Source: an uncultured Marvinbryantia sp. (GTDB lineage Bacteria > Bacillota > Clostridia > Lachnospirales > Lachnospiraceae). Taken from it: a DNA stretch of 64,000 bases. The notes beneath the pieces were generated by a model. The model saw only the letters and a list, made by a program, of their open reading frames with translations. It had not been told where the DNA came from and ran no database searches. The translations under genes and the position numbers were made by a program. The stretch is from NCBI RefSeq assembly GCF_905201705.1, contig NZ_CAJKOX010000004.1, positions 1 through 64,000 of the forward strand, given 5' to 3'. Every line of letters begins with the position of its first letter. The stretch's first letter is position 1. Below, one piece after another: positions 16,511-25,427 of this stretch.

Positions 16511-17221
16511 GAACAGAAATTATCAAATTACGAGAAATGGTGTGAGGAATGGGGCCGACGTTTTCTGACGCTGGATCAGACGCAGCTTCAAAAAACACTG
16601 CCCGAATTAAAAGAGGAAGGCGATTATCTCACCCTCTTTCACTTTGGCAAAAAATATGGGATTCACCGGAAAACAGGCGAAATCATACTTATGACGCCAA
16701 AAGACCACACAGACACGCTTAAACCGCACGCAAAGAATGCAATGATTGCCGATCATCCGGTTGCACATGCGATTTCCACAAATATCCGTTTTAATATTTA
16801 CACCCTGCTCTGGTATGCAAAACCCACTGCAAGGTTACAAAATCATTGGGTGACTTTCGGGGATTTAAAGGACGCACGCCCCTTTGCGCCCGCTTTCCAG
16901 AAAGGAGTGCTTCTGACATTCGCCAAAACTTTTACTGGACATCTGGATAAACTGATTTTCGCCTGTGAAGCGCTCGGCGGACAGAAGCTGCCGCACTCCG
17001 ACGCCGGATATCAGATAAATGCGTTCGAATGTATCCCCGTGCGGTTTCTTTTCTGGGAAGGTGATGACGAATTCCCCGCGCAGGCAAATATGCTTTTTGA
17101 CGTCAGCGCAACCGACTTCATCCATGTAGAAAGTGTCGTAACCATCGCCACAGTCGGTCTCAACACGCTTGCAGAAGCGGCAGGGGTGACGGTATCTGTC
17201 GGCGGTTTCCAGACCAGCTAA
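16508..17221 (+). CDS. DUF3786 domain protein
   Basis: This 237-residue soluble protein resembles DUF3786 members of anaerobic Firmicutes. Visible parts include HFGKKYGIHRKTGEI, a PTARLQNHWVTFGDL stretch and WEGDDEFPAQANMLFD near 180-195. No catalytic motif is known and no function is proposed. The initiating ATG is the last of a tandem series of similar start regions, with GGGGAAATGAT as its weak ribosome site. The gene converges with the radical SAM gene downstream. Confidence 0.82.
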   Translation: MEQKLSNYEKWCEEWGRRFLTLDQTQLQKTLPELKEEGDYLTLFHFGKKYGIHRKTGEIILMTPKDHTDTLKPHAKNAMIADHPVAHAISTNIRFNIYTLLWYAKPTARLQNHWVTFGDLKDARPFAPAFQKGVLLTFAKTFTGHLDKLIFACEALGGQKLPHSDAGYQINAFECIPVRFLFWEGDDEFPAQANMLFDVSATDFIHVESVVTIATVGLNTLAEAAGVTVSVGGFQTS

Positions 17222-17339
17222 AATTTTATGTATCATTTTCCGGCATCTCCATGAGCTGTGCAAGCAGCAGATATCCTGCCCAGCAGGCGGTCTGTGGCTT
17301 GATAGCTGAGTAGTTTAATGACTGAGTAGTTATATTTTC

Positions 17340-18236
17340 TCACAATCCCTCGCTGTCAAACGCCGGTATGAAACTTTCTTTTGCAGTCTCGCCCTCCTGG
17401 ATGAATGCATTTTCTACGCCAAGAGAAAGTGCATAGTCCAGCAGGCGCTCATATTCGCGCTTTGTTACTTTGCGGTTCAATTCAGGCAGATTTTCCACCT
17501 GAGGAAGCGGCGTGTACTGGTTCATCAGGCTTAAATACACCTGATTTCCATATGTCTCGTGCACATATTTTACCACTGCCTTCGCATTCTTTATGTGATT
17601 TGGCAGGAGCAGGTGGCGTACGATCACGCCCCTTTTCATCATGCCTGCGCTATCAAAGACCGGCGTGCCCTGCTGCCGCACCATCTCCGCAAGCGCTGCC
17701 TTTGCCGCTTCCGGATAATCCTTCGCATGTGACAGGCGTCCGGCAAGCTCCGATTCCATATACTTAAAATCGGTCAGATAAATATCCACGATCCCATCCA
17801 GCGTCGCCAGTGTTTCCACCTTTTCATAACCGCCGCAGTTATAGACGACCGGAATCCGCAGCCCTTCCGTGCGCGCGTTTTTCACCGCCCGGATGATCTC
17901 CGGCGTGTAATGCGTCGGTGTGACGAGATTAATATTTTCCGCTCCCCTATCCTGCAGCTCCAGAAAAATCTCCGCCAGACGCTCCACAGAAATCTCCGTC
18001 CCTGCCTGCGCGTCTGCGATCACCGCATTCTGACAGTAAACGCAGCGCAGCGGACACCCGGAAAAAAAGACCGTCCCAGACCCATGCTCCCCGGAAATAC
18101 ATGGTTCCTCCCACATATGAAGAGCGGCGCGCGCGGCGAGAATTTTGCTTCCCGCCACGCCACAGAAGCCTTTTTTCCCAGCCGCCCGGTCTGTACCGCA
18201 CTCCCGCGGGCACAATCTGCATCCCTTCTGTTCCAT
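17340..18236 (-). CDS. radical SAM protein, PflA-like
   Basis: The 298-residue radical SAM enzyme has the CX3CX2C cluster in FSGCPLRCVYCQN (about 60-70), which binds the SAM-cleaving 4Fe-4S. Extra cysteines precede it: CRLCPRECG and GFCG at 6-26. The closest known type is the pyruvate-formate-lyase-activase-like COG1313 group, whose substrates are mostly unknown. It stands alone, next to the ECF sigma/anti-sigma operon in the same direction. No partner glycyl radical enzyme is in this window. Confidence 0.86.
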   Translation of the reverse strand: MEQKGCRLCPRECGTDRAAGKKGFCGVAGSKILAARAALHMWEEPCISGEHGSGTVFFSGCPLRCVYCQNAVIADAQAGTEISVERLAEIFLELQDRGAENINLVTPTHYTPEIIRAVKNARTEGLRIPVVYNCGGYEKVETLATLDGIVDIYLTDFKYMESELAGRLSHAKDYPEAAKAALAEMVRQQGTPVFDSAGMMKRGVIVRHLLLPNHIKNAKAVVKYVHETYGNQVYLSLMNQYTPLPQVENLPELNRKVTKREYERLLDYALSLGVENAFIQEGETAKESFIPAFDSEGL

Positions 18237-18322
18237 GTTCCCTGTTACCTTTCCTCAATATCTCTTATCTATTTGATACCAGCAGAAAAAATACATACGA
18301 TATACGTTTAAATTAACAGATA

Positions 18323-19435
18323 TCACTTTCTCAGCTCTATCCGTATTTTCTCTCCGATCGGTTTCGCATCCGCCATATCTCCTGTCCCTGACTGCACAGA
18401 ATAAATCTCCCTGCCGTCCTCCCACTCTTCCTGCGGTTCGTCCATTTCCAGCTCCAGCCTGTAAAACTGCAGCTCTATCCACTCACTTTCCATGGAAGGG
18501 GTTGTCCCGGATATGCCAAATGCAGACTCCGTTTTAAAAACATAATGTTTCCCTTCTCTTCTTTCAAGGGTAAACTGAATCGGATTTCCCAGGCTGTCGA
18601 TTCCCCTGATAAAATATTCTGCATCACCGGCTGACATTTCTGAAGGTTCGCTCACTTCAAGCACCCCATAAATACTATTTACCGAGAAACGCTCAATATC
18701 CACATAAACATCCTGTTGTATTTCCAGCTTCTGGTTAATATCACAGGTTAATGTGTTTCTTTCCAGCTCCTCCCGTGAAGCGGAAAATGCAAATTCGAAG
18801 GTGACTGGTGCCGTGTCCTCCGCTCCTCTGCTGATCTGTGTCTCAAAAACAATATCCGCTGTATCCGGCATTTCCTCTTTCGCAAAGCCCCATTCCAGAA
18901 TATAATGATCCTCATCCGCATAGCTGATCCCCATACTCGTACAATCTACAGCTTTTCCATCTACCTCAACCACACCGCTGTTTCCCGGAAAAAGCTTCGA
19001 CGCATCCTCTGTCTCACTGCCAATTTCCAGAACAGCAAACAAATGATTATCCGAGAGAATCGCCTCCTTTAGTGTAACAGAAATCCCGTCTTTTGTCTGC
19101 TTCATATTTAGTATTTCAGCATACGGCGTTAAATCCTCCTCCAGACCAAGTACCTTTCCTATCAAGGTGGAAAACTCCTGAATTGCCGCCCGCACCTCAT
19201 TATGGAAAATACAGGACAGCCCCAAAAGAGCTGCCAGTGCAGCACATGCCGCACGCCCAGCCGCAGATTTCAAAAGCCTCATAAAGATATGTGACGCACT
19301 CATCGGATCCCGCCTCTGCCTTTCTCCTTCATGCGTGTATGTCTCTCTTTGCAGCGCCGCAGCCGCAAGAATCAGCGTATCATCAATCTCGCCAAATATC
19401 TCTAAAAATTTTAGTTCCTTTTCCCGCTCGTTCAT
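18323..19435 (-). CDS. membrane anti-sigma-like protein, DUF4179
   Basis: A 370-residue single-span protein. The cytoplasmic N-terminus (1-58) is followed by a membrane segment near 60-80 (AACAALAALLGLSCIF) and an external region of about 290 residues with beta-rich DUF4179/DUF5643-type sequence (SVTLKEAILSDNHLF). It sits 98 bases after the sigma-70-like gene and would hold that factor at the membrane until an envelope signal releases it. No zinc-binding HXXXCXXC motif is visible, so it is not a ZAS-type anti-sigma. Confidence 0.82.
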   Translation of the reverse strand: MNEREKELKFLEIFGEIDDTLILAAAALQRETYTHEGERQRRDPMSASHIFMRLLKSAAGRAACAALAALLGLSCIFHNEVRAAIQEFSTLIGKVLGLEEDLTPYAEILNMKQTKDGISVTLKEAILSDNHLFAVLEIGSETEDASKLFPGNSGVVEVDGKAVDCTSMGISYADEDHYILEWGFAKEEMPDTADIVFETQISRGAEDTAPVTFEFAFSASREELERNTLTCDINQKLEIQQDVYVDIERFSVNSIYGVLEVSEPSEMSAGDAEYFIRGIDSLGNPIQFTLERREGKHYVFKTESAFGISGTTPSMESEWIELQFYRLELEMDEPQEEWEDGREIYSVQSGTGDMADAKPIGEKIRIELRK

Positions 19436-19533
19436 ACCTGCCCTCCCGCTGTCAGTCTGTCACTGCCAGTCTGTTTATATATAATATTTTTTCTTATATA
19501 TGATACTTTAACAATTCACCCAAATTATGCCGC

Positions 19534-20124
19534 CTACAAGCAATGCTGTACCACGTGCTGCGGCTGTTCTTTTTCCAGGAATTTTTTCAGCCGCCTGCGG
19601 TTGCGGAACAGATTGGATTTTACCTTGCTGACGGAAAACCCGTACTGCCCGGCAATATCACTTATGCTGTCCATGTACCAATAGCGGCGGATAAAGATAT
19701 CCCGATCAACAGCCGGAAGGCTTCGCAAAAAATCGTTTAGAACCTGCACCAGCTCCTTGCGCTCCATATATTCATCCAACGTGTAAAATGCCGTGTCCGC
19801 CAGACTCTCCACCTCCCCGGCAATATCTGCTATATGCATATCTGTGCGCTTCGCCGCATATTTTCTGCGCAGGCAGTCTATTGCCAGCCCGCGTGTGATC
19901 CTGCCGAGAAACGCAGAAAGCACGGTCGGTCTCTTCGGCGGCATATAGGTCCACGCGGAAAGCCACGTATCATTTACGCACTCTTCGCTGTCCTCCCTGC
20001 TTCCGACAATATTCCAGGCAATCTGCCAGCAGTAATGATTATATTTCTCGCTGACCGCAGAAATTGCTGACTGATTCCTGTCCCAGAAAAGAGCGATAAT
20101 ATCTCTGTCTTCCATAAAATTCAC
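19534..20124 (-). CDS. ECF-type RNA polymerase sigma factor
   Basis: This 196-residue sigma-70 factor has region 2 (EDSEECVNDTWLSAW near 40-55, LGRITRGLAIDCLRR near 74-88) and region 4 (LPAVDRDIFIRRYWYMDSISDIA..VSKVKSNLFRNRRRLKKFL, 135-185). The extended linker between them is seen in Clostridial ECFs paired with DUF4179 proteins. It should direct polymerase to a small envelope-stress-type regulon, under control of the downstream DUF4179 protein. Targets are not evident here. Confidence 0.9.
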   Translation of the reverse strand: MNFMEDRDIIALFWDRNQSAISAVSEKYNHYCWQIAWNIVGSREDSEECVNDTWLSAWTYMPPKRPTVLSAFLGRITRGLAIDCLRRKYAAKRTDMHIADIAGEVESLADTAFYTLDEYMERKELVQVLNDFLRSLPAVDRDIFIRRYWYMDSISDIAGQYGFSVSKVKSNLFRNRRRLKKFLEKEQPQHVVQHCL

Positions 20125-20315
20125 CTGTCACTGCAATGCAGTACATTCTTTGTTACTGCAACGCAATACATCCTTTCTGTACATTGCCGGACATTTTCTG
20201 TCCGGCTCTATCCTGGTTTTAACGTCCCTGTATCCATATAGTCGTATTATATCGCCTGCGGTTGCATCGTTCCTCAAAAATATCTACGAAAATTTTTATA
20301 TGCGCAGCAGAGCCC

Positions 20316-20344
20316 TTGACAGAATGTCTCTTTAATGCTAACAT
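20316..20344 (+). promoter_or_regulatory. predicted promoter of the MATE gene
   Basis: TTGACA (20316-20321), 17-base spacer, TAACAT (20339-20344). Transcription would begin near 20351, giving a leader of about 126 nt. Confidence 0.65.
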
Positions 20345-20350
20345 CGGATA

Positions 20351-20433
20351 CATAAAACGTGATGTGGATTTTTCTGGGATAACCATTTTTCGCCACACAA
20401 TTGCTTTCCGGCAGTTGTGTGGTTTTTTGTTTT
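20351..20433 (+). promoter_or_regulatory. regulatory leader with terminator (candidate guanidine-IV riboswitch)
   Basis: The leader ends in a strong intrinsic terminator: CCACACAATTGC (20393-20404), loop TTTCCG, GCAGTTGTGTGG (20411-20422), then TTTTTTGTTTT. Just upstream, TGTGG at 20363-20367 can pair with the CCACA of the terminator's 5' arm, an antiterminator arrangement. Guanidine-IV (mepA motif) riboswitches are short elements that control MATE pumps in Clostridia through such terminators. That identity is inferred from position, size and gene type, not from a consensus alignment. Confidence 0.55.
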
Positions 20434-20476
20434 CCCCGCATTTTCGCAGGCGTAAAAGCTTAGGAGGAGACAGATT

Positions 20477-21805
20477 ATGAACGACACCTTTATGAAAGAA
20501 AAACCGGTATTGCCGCTGATAGCGTCCATGGCGCTTCCAATGGTAATATCCATGCTCGTTAATTCTTTATACAATATCGTCGACAGCTTTTTTGTCGCAA
20601 AAATCAATGAAAACGCCATGACAGCGCTTTCCCTGGTTTTTCCGCTTCAAAATTTTATTAACGCGGTGGCAATCGGTTTTGGCGTCGGCATCAATGCCGT
20701 AATCGCATTTTATCTCGGCGCCGACGATGAAAAAAACGCCAATACAACAGCGGCGCACGGTTTGATCCTGACAATGCTGCACGGTATTCTGATGATGTTC
20801 GGATGCATCGCCGTCCTGCCTTTGTTTCTTGGAAAATTCACGGCAGATGAGCAGGTAATTGCGATGGGGCTGCGTTATTCCAAAATTGTATTTGCCTTTT
20901 CCCCCGTTATCGCCCTCAGCCTGTATTTTGAAAAGCTTTTCCAGGCTGTCGGAAATATGAAGGTAAGCATGGTAAGTCTGATGATCGGCTGCTTTGCCAA
21001 TATCCTTCTGGATCCGGTCCTGATCTTCGGAGCCGGTCCTTTTCCCGCAATGGAAATAGAAGGAGCGGCGCTTGCTACCGGAATCGGACAGATATTGTCC
21101 GTAGCTGTCTATCTTATTGTTTATGTGCGGCATCCAATGCGGATACGGCTCAGCAGAAAATATCTGACAAGAAATACACATATTGATAAAAAGCTATACG
21201 CGATCGGGATCCCGGCAATTTTAAACCTCGCCCTGCCTTCCCTGCTGATCACTTCGCTCAATGCGATTTTATCCGCATATTCCCAGATCTATGTTGTCAT
21301 CCTGGGAATTTATTATAAGCTGCAGACTTTCCTTTATCTTCCTGCAAACGGCATCATCCAGGGGATGCGTCCGGTGATCGGCTACAACTACGGAGCCGGG
21401 GAATCGAAGCGCGTAAAGCAAATTTTTTATGTAACGCTTGGCATGTGCGTGAGCATCATGCTCCTTGGAACCGCCATATGTCTGCTGCTTCCCGGACAAT
21501 TGATCGGTCTGTTTACCACAAATCCGGAGACCATTCTCACAGGGCAGACAGCACTCAGGATCATCAGCGCCGGTTTTATCGTCTCGGCAGTTTCCGTAAC
21601 AGCTTCCGGAGCGCTTGAGGGACTTGGAAAAGGAGCCGCATCACTCATTATCTCCCTGTCGCGGTATGTCCTTGTCATTATTCCTGCCGCATTTATTTTA
21701 AGTAACATTTACGGCCCCACCGGCGTCTGGAATGCATTCTGGATCACGGAGTTGCTGACAGCAGTGATCGCATTTTATGTTGCACGGCGCACCATTATCT
21801 CATAA
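20477..21805 (+). CDS. MATE-family efflux transporter (MepA-like)
   Basis: A 442-residue, twelve-span multidrug and toxin extrusion protein. It has the two related halves of the family: LPLIASMALPMVISMLVNSLYNIVDS near 15-40 and GIPAILNLALPSLLI near 236-250, with PVIGYNYGAGESKR in the second half. MATE pumps export cationic compounds against Na+ or H+ flow. AGGAGG lies ten bases before the ATG. The terminator leader upstream suggests ligand-controlled expression, with guanidine-like cations a possible inducer. Confidence 0.94.
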   Translation: MNDTFMKEKPVLPLIASMALPMVISMLVNSLYNIVDSFFVAKINENAMTALSLVFPLQNFINAVAIGFGVGINAVIAFYLGADDEKNANTTAAHGLILTMLHGILMMFGCIAVLPLFLGKFTADEQVIAMGLRYSKIVFAFSPVIALSLYFEKLFQAVGNMKVSMVSLMIGCFANILLDPVLIFGAGPFPAMEIEGAALATGIGQILSVAVYLIVYVRHPMRIRLSRKYLTRNTHIDKKLYAIGIPAILNLALPSLLITSLNAILSAYSQIYVVILGIYYKLQTFLYLPANGIIQGMRPVIGYNYGAGESKRVKQIFYVTLGMCVSIMLLGTAICLLLPGQLIGLFTTNPETILTGQTALRIISAGFIVSAVSVTASGALEGLGKGAASLIISLSRYVLVIIPAAFILSNIYGPTGVWNAFWITELLTAVIAFYVARRTIIS

Positions 21806-21841
21806 ACAAAAAACGCCGTTATCTCATAAGCAAAAATCAAT

Positions 21842-21870
21842 TTGACAAACGACTCATATCCCTATATGAT
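21842..21870 (+). promoter_or_regulatory. predicted promoter of the hicB-like gene
   Basis: TTGACA (21842-21847), 17-base spacer, TATGAT (21865-21870). The leader of about 100 nt starts with a GGGG/CCCC hairpin. It contains CTATGATGCCTGCGGATT, which resembles CTATGATGTCTGCGGATT at 15170. Confidence 0.65.
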
Positions 21871-21974
21871 GTTGTTGGGGTCAAAAGCCCCGCCCACCTA
21901 TGATGCCTGCGGATTGTTTCGTGTGAACGAGACGTCTGACATCAATATTTTATCAAACTAATCAGGAGGCTCTT

Positions 21975-22250
21975 ATGAGATTTGTATACCCCGCTGTTTT
22001 TCACAAAACAGAAACGAACACCTATGAAGGATTTTTCCCGGATTTAGACGACTGCCATGCAGAGGGCGAAACCTTAGATGAAGCGCTCGACAATGCGATC
22101 GAGGCGGCGCGCGACTGGATCACGCTGGAGCTGGAGGAAGGCAACATCCTCCCCTCTATCTCCGAGGACGATGATCTTACATTAAAGGAAGGCGAATTTG
22201 TGCGGAACATTGCCGTCACCATTCGCCTGATGGATGGATGGGATGAGTAA
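21975..22250 (+). CDS. solitary HicB-like antitoxin-fold protein
   Basis: The 91-residue protein is a HicB N-terminal-type domain: FVYPAVFHK, EGFFPDLDDCHAEGETLDEALDNAIEAARDWI, then an acidic middle and short C-terminal beta strand. Classical HicB antitoxins pair with HicA and often have a DNA-binding tail. Here there is neither an adjacent hicA nor a helix-turn-helix. Orphan HicB-like proteins are common in Clostridia, and their role is unknown. GGAGG precedes the ATG, and its stop codon lies inside the terminator stem. Confidence 0.85.
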   Translation: MRFVYPAVFHKTETNTYEGFFPDLDDCHAEGETLDEALDNAIEAARDWITLELEEGNILPSISEDDDLTLKEGEFVRNIAVTIRLMDGWDE

Positions 22251-22262
22251 AAAACTCATCCC
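22240..22262. terminator. bidirectional terminator between hicB-like gene and ptsI
   Basis: GGGATGAGT/ACTCATCCC with an AAAAA loop. T-rich sequence (ATTATTCTGATTCTTTTT) follows on the plus strand. It would end both convergent transcripts. Confidence 0.8.
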
Positions 22263-22278
22263 ATTATTCTGATTCTTT

Positions 22279-23901
22279 TTACTCAATTTCCCGTATTTTT
22301 CTGCGCAGCTCCAGCACCATCGCCGGGGAAACTGACAGCTCGTCCACGCCCATTTTCAGGAATTCTTCCGTCAGCTCCAGGTCTGCGCCAACCTCTCCGC
22401 AGATGCCCGCCCATTTCCCGTGACGGTGCGCGCTCTCCACAGTCATGCGGATCATCTGTAGGACTGCCGGATGATGTGGGTCGTAGAAGTCGTCCAGGCG
22501 CGCGTTCTGGCGGTCGATCGCGAGCGTATACTGTGTGAGGTCGTTCGTGCCAATGCTGAAAAAGTCCGCCAGCTCTGCCAGCTCGTCGCTGATCATCACC
22601 GCGGCGGGCGTCTCGATCATAATGCCCTGCTCCGGTACCCGGTAGGGGATTCCCTCCGCCTCCAGCTCCTCCTGCACCTGCCGCACGATTGCAGCAATCT
22701 GCTGCATTTCTCTCACAGAAATAATCATCGGATACATAATGGAAAGATTTCCGTACATCGCAGCGCGAAAAAGCGCCCGAAGCTGCGTTTTGAAAATTTC
22801 CGGCTGCTTTAAGCAAATGCGGATCGCACGGTAGCCAAGCGCCGGATTTTCCTCCTCGCCGAGCTCCAGATAATCCGCTTTTTTATCCGCGCCGATGTCA
22901 AGTGTGCGGATGATCACCTTTTTCTCACCCATCATACGCAGCACCTGCATGTACGCCTGAAACTGTTCCTCCTCGCCCGGAGCATCGCCGCGCCCAAGAT
23001 ACAAAAATTCGCTGCGAAAAAGACCGATCCCGCCAGCGTCGTTTTCCAGCACATAGCCGACGTCCCCCACGCCGCCGATGTTCGCGTAGACGTTCACCGT
23101 TTTGCCGCTGCGCGTCCTGTTTTCTTTTCCTTTCAGCTCCTGCAGAAGCGCCGCCCGTTCCGTCTCCTGTGCAATCCTCTTTTGGGCCTCCTGCAGCGCT
23201 GCCTGCGACGGCTCAAAAATCACCTCGCCCTGCATTCCGTCCACAATGACAGTCATGCCGTTTTCTATTTTTTCCAGATCGACCGGTACGCCCACCAGAG
23301 CCGGAATGTTCATCAGACGCGCAAGAATCGCCGTGTGGGAATTTGCTGAGCCGTGTACTGTGACGAACGCCAGGATCCGGCTTTTGTCCATCTGTACCGT
23401 CTCGCTCGGTGAAAGGTCGTCCGCAATGATAATAGAGGGCTGTTCAGCCAAAAACGCTCCGTCCCCCTGTCCGCTCAGATTCCGGATGAGACGGTTGGTG
23501 ATGTCCCGCATATCCGCGGCGCGCGCTTTCATATAATCATTATCCATCGCCGCAAACATTTCTGCGAAATGGTCCCCCGCCGCTGCAGCCGCATACTCGG
23601 CATTCACCTTCTCCGTGCGGATCATATGATACATTGCCTCCAGAAAGTCCTCATCCTCCAGTATCATCTGATGCGCTTCAAATATCATGGCGTTCGCCTC
23701 ACCGACCTCCGCCACTGCCTTCTCATAGAGCCGCTGAAGCTGCTCCTTCGCCGCGGCTGCCGCCTCCCGGATGCGCGCAATTTCCGCTTCCGCATCCTCT
23801 GTTTTTCTGCGCTTCACCTGCTGGTCGTTTTTTTTCAGCACCGCGACAGGCCCCACCGCAATGCCTTTATATACTGATTTTCCGGAAAGTTTCCACATCA
23901 C
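22279..23901 (-). CDS. ptsI: phosphoenolpyruvate-protein phosphotransferase (enzyme I)
   Basis: Enzyme I takes phosphate from PEP and passes it to HPr, the entry step of PTS sugar uptake. The 540-residue protein has the phospho-histidine H189 in GSANSHTAILAR, the PEP-binding TIM barrel with GIGLFRSEFLYLGR, RTLDIGADKK, NPALGYRAIR and SIGTNDLTQY, and the conserved cysteine in GICGE near 500. It is slightly shorter than typical (about 570). No HPr or enzyme II gene is near it; in many Firmicutes ptsH lies beside ptsI. Confidence 0.96.
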   Translation of the reverse strand: MMWKLSGKSVYKGIAVGPVAVLKKNDQQVKRRKTEDAEAEIARIREAAAAAKEQLQRLYEKAVAEVGEANAMIFEAHQMILEDEDFLEAMYHMIRTEKVNAEYAAAAAGDHFAEMFAAMDNDYMKARAADMRDITNRLIRNLSGQGDGAFLAEQPSIIIADDLSPSETVQMDKSRILAFVTVHGSANSHTAILARLMNIPALVGVPVDLEKIENGMTVIVDGMQGEVIFEPSQAALQEAQKRIAQETERAALLQELKGKENRTRSGKTVNVYANIGGVGDVGYVLENDAGGIGLFRSEFLYLGRGDAPGEEEQFQAYMQVLRMMGEKKVIIRTLDIGADKKADYLELGEEENPALGYRAIRICLKQPEIFKTQLRALFRAAMYGNLSIMYPMIISVREMQQIAAIVRQVQEELEAEGIPYRVPEQGIMIETPAAVMISDELAELADFFSIGTNDLTQYTLAIDRQNARLDDFYDPHHPAVLQMIRMTVESAHRHGKWAGICGEVGADLELTEEFLKMGVDELSVSPAMVLELRRKIREIE

Positions 23902-24057
23902 ATATTGCCTCCGTCATCCATACTGTCCTCCCGCGATCCTGATGCACTCTGCTGAAAAGATATGTTATATTCCAGAGGTCATCCTATTCCACAGGCGGGA
24001 TTTTTATTATTATATCATGTCCCGATCGGAGCGTCACCATACAAAAAGCTTCAAGTC

Positions 24058-24170
24058 TCTGACAACACCGCTGCACATAATAGCTGCTGATCTTGCCAAC
24101 GCCTCTGCACACAATAGCTGCAATCTTGCCAACGCCTCTGCACACAATAACTGCTGAGCTCTGCCAACAC
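24058..24170. repeat. 33-bp tandem repeat, about three copies
   Basis: Units with CTTGCCAACGCCTCTGCACACAAT blocks start near 24058, 24091 and 24124, 33 bp apart, with a degenerate fourth near 24160. They fill the gap after the carboxypeptidase-like stop at 24201. The 299-bp gap holds no supported gene. Confidence 0.88.
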
Positions 24171-24200
24171 CGGTGATCGCAAAATGTGATAAATCTCATA

Positions 24201-25427
24201 TTATGCCGATAACTGTCCCGCTGCATTTAACGCATCCTCTATGTGATATGGTTCCGTTTCATGCGAGCCGGGCGCGCCCGCCGTCACCAGAATATATTCC
24301 CTGCCGCCAACACTTAAAAGACTTGCCAGGCAAAGCCCCGCTTCCTCTGTATAGCCTGTTTTTCCGCCGAGGATCACGCCGTCCGCTCTGCTGTCCGTCT
24401 GTGAAAACAACGTACTCCAGAAGGTAAAGCCGTCCGGATGCTGTTCTGTCGGCTGCACATAGTAATATTTGCTGGTAAAAATTTCCCTGAAAGTAGCATT
24501 CGATAAGGCATACTGCAAAAGTATCGCAATGTCGGCAGCGGAAGAATAATGCGTATTCTCCTGCAGCCCGGTACAATTTGTGAAATTCGTGTTTTCCATG
24601 CCGATCTGCGCCGCCTTCTGATTCATCAGCTCCGCAAACATCTCCTCCGTGCCGCCGATATAGCGGGCAGCCGTCAGACAGCACTCCGCCCCTGACGGAA
24701 GCAGGATGCCGTACAAAAGCTCCCGCAGCGTCGTCTCCTCTCCCGGCAGAAAGCCAGCCATGGATGCGCCCTCCGCATAAAGCTGTTCATAGATATCCGT
24801 TGGTATCCAGACTGTCTCATCCAGATTGCCCGAATACTCGATTACCAGAAGCGCCGTCATAATTTTTGTGAGCGATGCCGGATAGATCTGCGCGTGGCTG
24901 CTCTTCTCCGCCAGTGTTTCGCCGGTATCGGCAGCTATTAAAATCGCATAGGGGCTGTACAGATCCGCAAGGTTCACGCTTCCGGCTCCGTACCCGTCCC
25001 CTTCAGCCGCCTGCTGTACTCTGGGACTCACAAACCGCACCGCCGCAAGACAGACCAAAGCCGCCAAAATTACCCCGACAGCGGATGTCAGCATTGTGCG
25101 GATGCGCGCACTTCTCCTTTTCTGAAGCTGTTTTTTATTCCATTGCGCTTCCTGCCTCATTCCGTTCCTTTGCACTTCCTGCTGCATTCTGTTTCTTTGT
25201 GCTTCCTGCCGCATTCTGTTTCTTTGTGCTTCCTGCCGCATCTTGTTTCTTTGTGCTTCCTGCCGCATTCTGTTTCTTTGCGCTTCCTGCCGCATTTTGT
25301 TCCTTTGCGTCTCCCGACGCGTTTCATAAGCTTTTTCCTGCTGTCCGGCTGCAGACCCTGGCTGCTCCGTTCCGTACCGCCGGTTCGTTTCCATCCTTCC
25401 CCGCCGTTTTCTATTATCGTAATACAC
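24201..25427 (-). CDS. D-Ala-D-Ala carboxypeptidase-like protein (peptidase S11)
   Basis: The 408-residue protein has a 110-residue basic cytoplasmic N-terminus with six to seven copies of a nine-residue repeat (RNRMRQEAQ type, about 42-97), a membrane span near 111-130 and an external S11 domain. The catalytic SXXK motif is S185-LT-K188 and KTG is in LGGKTGYTEEAG. The second motif, normally SGN, reads SGAE at 245-248, so the asparagine is replaced. S11 enzymes trim the terminal D-Ala of peptidoglycan stems. It lies downstream of the VanRS-like pair in the same direction, so it may be their target. Confidence 0.88.
   Translation of the reverse strand: MYYDNRKRRGRMETNRRYGTEQPGSAAGQQEKAYETRRETQRNKMRQEAQRNRMRQEAQRNKMRQEAQRNRMRQEAQRNRMQQEVQRNGMRQEAQWNKKQLQKRRSARIRTMLTSAVGVILAALVCLAAVRFVSPRVQQAAEGDGYGAGSVNLADLYSPYAILIAADTGETLAEKSSHAQIYPASLTKIMTALLVIEYSGNLDETVWIPTDIYEQLYAEGASMAGFLPGEETTLRELLYGILLPSGAECCLTAARYIGGTEEMFAELMNQKAAQIGMENTNFTNCTGLQENTHYSSAADIAILLQYALSNATFREIFTSKYYYVQPTEQHPDGFTFWSTLFSQTDSRADGVILGGKTGYTEEAGLCLASLLSVGGREYILVTAGAPGSHETEPYHIEDALNAAGQLSA
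25150..25330. repeat. 27-bp coding tandem repeat in the carboxypeptidase N-terminus
   Basis: Six to seven in-frame 27-bp units encode RNxMRQEAQ in the cytoplasmic tail. The units differ by single bases, which fits recent slippage expansion. Confidence 0.92.

Noticed and set aside
21806..22300. hicA toxin gene
   Set aside because: No short frame with a HicA-like GSHH motif flanks the HicB-like gene on either strand.
23984..24226. 80-residue minus-strand frame in the 33-bp array
   Set aside because: It is repeat-derived, lacks a ribosome site and has no family resemblance.
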